Positions 60,488 to 64,000 of a stretch of 64,000 nt of DNA are shown here, piece by piece; within the stretch, counting starts at the first letter, position 1, and every line of letters starts with the position of its first letter. This stretch comes from Orientallactaga sibirica (lineage: Eukaryota; Chordata; Mammalia; Rodentia; Dipodidae): assembly GCA_036365145.1 (NCBI GenBank), contig JAEOAD010000045.1, positions 18,765,501 through 18,829,500 of the forward strand, written 5' to 3'. Under the pieces are notes generated by a model. That model saw nothing but the letters and a program-made list of their open reading frames with translations. It had not been told where the DNA came from and did not search any database. Position numbers and translations under genes: made by a program.

Positions 60488-61168
60488 CTACTTTCTCCCA
60501 AGAATTCTTAAAGATTCAGTCATTAGACCAACTTTGACTTCATGCCACACCTGAACTATGCAAACTATCTACTGTGCTCCACCAACATGACTGGTCAGGC
60601 CCCACTCCACAGAAACCATGTGAATGTGCATGTCTCATCTGCCTAGGCTCAAAGGAAGAAGGCCGCCCACAATGGGGCTGTTTTTCTCTTACCCATGGTG
60701 GCCTCTGGAGCTGCAAGGATGCTGGCTTGTTTTTGAGCATATCAGACGTGATCTTCAGGAGCAGTAAGCTAACATGACTGTGTGTGTGGTGCCACTAATA
60801 GGAGCCTTGGTCAGGCACTTGTCTTCAGTGTTTGGATCATTTGCAAATGAGGGAACAGGACCAGTTGAGGTGTTCTATAAGTGTGTTTCACAGAAAGTCC
60901 AGCAGAAGTGTATTAGTCTGTGTGAAGCAGGTAAGTTCAATCAACTCCATGGTGCAGGTAACAAACGGGAGGCTGTACTCTAGGGCTTCTCTGCTCACAC
61001 ACATTGTAAAAATCTCTGGGGTTGGTTCTTGAGGCTGTGTGTCCTGTATTTGGTCTGTTGGTTTGACACCTGGGAACACGTGGGGCATAGTGGATTTTAT
61101 CAGTGGGAGCAATTCAGTTTCCATACCTGGAGGTCTAAGAAAATTGTCCACATAAAAAGCCAGGCATG
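60488..61168. other. Unique intergenic stretch right of RNF44
   Basis: About 680 bases without recognised repeats. Short frames (87 codons or fewer) with no recognisable domain. Confidence 0.5.
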
Positions 61169-62590
61169 AAGCCAGGCATGGTGATGCACGCCTTTAATCC
61201 CCACACTCAGGAGGCAGAAGTAGGAGGAATGCCTTGAGTTTGAGGCCACCCTGAGAAATATAGAATGAATTCCAGGTCAGACTGGGCTAGCGTGAGACCC
61301 TACCTCAAGAAACCAAACAAATAAAAAAGCCAGGCATGGCCACACATACCTATAACCCCAGCACTAAGTGGGATGGAAACAGTATCTATGGGGTTCCTGC
61401 TGCCAAAGCCCAGTATTCCCAGAGCAGAGGTAGGCATTTTATACAAGTAAGTGATTCAGTTTATCACAAGAGCCCTGAAGGAAATCAGAGACCAGGCTGG
61501 GGAGGTGGTTCTGTGCTTAAAGGTGCTTGTTTGCAAAGCCTGCTGGCCAAGCTTCAGTTCCCCAGCACCCACAAAAGGCAAAGGAAGCACTCATGCATTT
61601 GGCATTCCTTTGTAGTGGTGAAAGAAAAAGTGTGCCCCCTACACACATTTTTTTGGGGCTGATTTTTAAAAAATTATTTATTTTTGGAGAGAGACACAGA
61701 GAGAGACAGAGAGGGAGAGGGAGACAGATGAGCACGCCAGCAGTCTCTCGTGCTGTGAACGAACTCCAGATGTGTGCACCCCCTTGTGGGCAAGTGTGGC
61801 ATTGCGCCCTTGCATCACTTTGCATCTGGCTAAACGTGGGACCTGGAGATTGGAACCAGCGTTCTTAGGCTTAGCAGGCAGGTGCCTTAACCACTAAGCC
61901 ATTTCTCCAGCCCAGGGACGAGTTATTTAGAGGTAGGGTTTCAGCTAGCCCAGGCTGTCCTCAAACTCACAAGGATCCTCCTACCTCTGCCTCCCAAGTG
62001 CTGGGATTAAATGTGAGCATCCAGCTCAGTTTTTGGTGGGGAGGGGACGGTTTCCGAGGTAGGGTTTCACTCTAGCCCAGGCTGACTGGAATTCACTATG
62101 TAGTTTCAGGGTGGCCTCGAACTCATAGCGATCCTCCTACCTCTGCCTCCCGAGTGCTGGGATTAAAGGCATGTGCCACCATGCCCAGCTTCAAATAATT
62201 TTTTTTTTTAAATTATTTACTTGAGAGAAAGGAAGAGGCAAATAGAATGGGTGCACCAGGGCCTCCACTCACTGCAAACAAACTCCAGACACATGCACCA
62301 CCTTTGTGCATCTGGCTTATATGGGTCCTAGGGAATTGAACCTGGGTCCTTAGGCTTCACAGGCAAGCACCTTAACCATAAGGCATTTCTCCAGCCCTAA
62401 AAATACTTTTATATACTTGGGAGGAGAGAGAAAGAGAGAGAGAATGGGTGTGTCAGGGACTCTCCCTGCAAATAAACTCCAGATATATGCACCACTTGGT
62501 GCATCTGGGTTTACAGGGGTGCTGAGGGATTGAGCCAGGGCAGGTAAGCTTTGTGAGCAAGTGCCTTTAACACTGAGCCATCTCTCCTCA
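61169..62590. repeat. SINE cluster with a reversed variant T-SINE
   Basis: B1-like + at 61169-61325 and a fragment at 61328-61380; T-SINE + at 61495-61640; variant T-SINE - at 61665-61912; B1-like - at 61926-62022 (truncated) and 62037-62190; T-SINE - at 62205-62398 and 62404-62590. Confidence 0.84.
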
Positions 62591-62740
62591 GTCCTCTTCT
62601 CTTCGTGACTAAAACCAATCTCCCTCAGGAAGATTCCACAGGAAAGGGAGGCTCACAGAACAAGATTGCAAAGCCAGCAAGAGGCAGGATTCAGACCCAG
62701 GTCTGACTCCCCTCAACCCTTCCTTTGCTCTTCAGTACTT

Positions 62741-63503
62741 CTTTTTTTGTTTGTTTGTTTGTTTGGTTTTCCGAGGTAGGGTCTCACTCTAGCCCAGGCT
62801 GACCTGGAACTCACTATGTCGTCTCAGGCTGGCCTCAAACTCACAGCGATCCTCCTACCTCTGCCTCCCGAGTGCTGGGATTAAAGGCGTGCACCACCAC
62901 GCCCGGCGCTGCTGACTTTTACAGTACAGCTTTTACCCACGGGCTCCTGTCAGAGTTGGCTCCTATTGGTTGTCGGTGTCTTCTTCATAGACTAAGGGCC
63001 ATCACATGCACCATCATCCCAGACCCCTAGGGAAAAGGCAAGGACAAAATAAGGATAAGTGAATATTTTCTGAATAGATGAATGAATAAATGAACATTTT
63101 TTAGTTATTTATTTGCAAAGAGAAAGAGAGAGAATGGATGGGCATGCCAGGGCCTCCAACCATTGCAAATGGAGTCCAGATGCATGAACCTCATTTTTTA
63201 AAATTATTATTTATTTATTTATTTGAGAGGAAAGAGACAGAGAGTGGGCATGCCAGGGCCTCTAGCCACTGCAAAAGAACTTCAGACACATGTGTCACCT
63301 TGTGTATCTGGCTTATGTGGGTACTGGGGAATTGAACCTGGGTCCTTAGGCTTGGCAGTCAAGAACCTTAACTGCTAAGCCATCTCTCTAGCCCCACATG
63401 AGCCTGTTTTTACATCTGGCTTTACGTAGGTACTAGGGAATCAAACCCAGGTTCTTAGGCTTTGCAGGCAAGCGCCTTAACTGCTGAGCCATCTCTCCAG
63501 CCC
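62741..63503 (-). repeat. B1-like SINE and a T-SINE nested in a T-SINE
   Basis: B1-like - at 62741-62907. An outer T-SINE - (63090-63195 and 63396-63503) is split by an inner T-SINE - at 63196-63395. Short unique stretches lie at 62591-62740 and 62908-63089. Confidence 0.83.
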
Positions 63504-63619
63504 TATATGATCACTTAAATGATGATCTTCTCTGAGAGAAAGTATGTAGGAAGTTGACGCTAGCCCTCGGGCTCAGTCACTTTACACAGGCCTCATTCTC
63601 TCTAGTGGCCCAAGGTAGT

Positions 63620-64000
63620 TGTTGCAGTTACCATCTCATTTCTGGACAAAATACCTGACCAGAAGTGGCTGATGGGAGAAAAGACTTTATTTCAACTTAC
63701 AGTCTCAAAGGGAAGTTTCCTCATAGCAGGGAAAGCATGGCAGAGCAGAGGCTGGATATTACATCTTGTCACATCAGCTAAAAGGCAGCAGCAAGAGTGA
63801 GCTTGCAGCCAGGTGTGGTAGCACATGCCTTTAATCCCAGCACTCAGGAGGCAGAGGTAGGAGGATCTCTGAGTTTGAGGTCAGCCTGAGACTACATAGT
63901 GAATTCCAGGTCAGCCTGGACTAGTGAGACCCTACCTCGGGGGCAGGAGCTTATCATAACCCACCCAATCATACATTTCCTCCAGGAAGGTTCCACTTCC
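63620..64000 (-). mobile_element. Second-family LTR, cut by the right edge, with a B1-like SINE
   Basis: Begins TGTTGCAGTTACCATCTC and continues ACCAGAAGTGGCTGATGGGA, like 33627-33975. A B1-like SINE + at about 63808-63940 interrupts it. The end lies outside the window. Confidence 0.65.

Overview
This is a mammalian, almost certainly rodent, nuclear genome window. Genes are split into short exons with GT..AG introns and there are two CpG islands. About half of the sequence is SINEs: a 7SL-derived B1-like family, a tRNA-headed family whose head resembles rodent B2 and whose body ends in a CT-rich tract plus (AAATA)n (called T-SINE below), and a few ID elements. The T-SINE body is unlike mouse or rat B2. 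From memory it resembles SINEs of the jerboa group (Dipodoidea), but that placement is an inference.

Two protein genes are arranged head to head, matching the RNF44-CDHR2 neighbourhood of human 5q35. On the minus strand, about 0.1-13.9 kb holds the 5' part of CDHR2 (protocadherin-24). Thirteen coding exons give 506 residues from the signal peptide into the fifth cadherin repeat; the rest lies beyond the left edge. On the plus strand, about 45.1-55.2 kb holds a complete RNF44 gene. Ten coding exons give 426 residues ending in a C-terminal RING-H2 domain, followed by a 3'UTR of about 2.26 kb with an AATAAA signal. Every exon join was checked for frame.

The 31 kb between CDHR2 exon 1 and the RNF44 promoter has no convincing coding gene. 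It contains dense SINEs, L1 3' ends, LTR fragments, microsatellites, a degenerate telomere-like tract just upstream of CDHR2, several unique stretches, and a CpG island at 37.4-38.3 kb. That island has two ZNF143-type sites and an NRF1-type site but no assigned gene. A second, broader CpG island (44.9-46.4 kb) is the RNF44 promoter region, with CCAAT boxes, a TATA-like element, two CRE-like sites, and a possible second downstream promoter.

Right of RNF44 (55.4-64 kb) is a retroelement field. Its main feature is a nearly complete non-autonomous ERVL/MaLR-type element with two LTRs, a tRNA-Leu-like primer-binding site, a polypurine tract and a 5-bp target duplication, nested inside an older LTR.

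The two genes do not obviously act together. CDHR2 is a brush-border adhesion protein and RNF44 is a RING ubiquitin ligase. I found no new enzymatic or defence system. The most notable observations are a CTCF-like core in one T-SINE subfamily, placed convergently around the two genes; a predicted start-overlapping uORF in RNF44; a probable GC-AG intron in CDHR2; the orphan CpG-island promoter; and a template-switch-like SINE mosaic.
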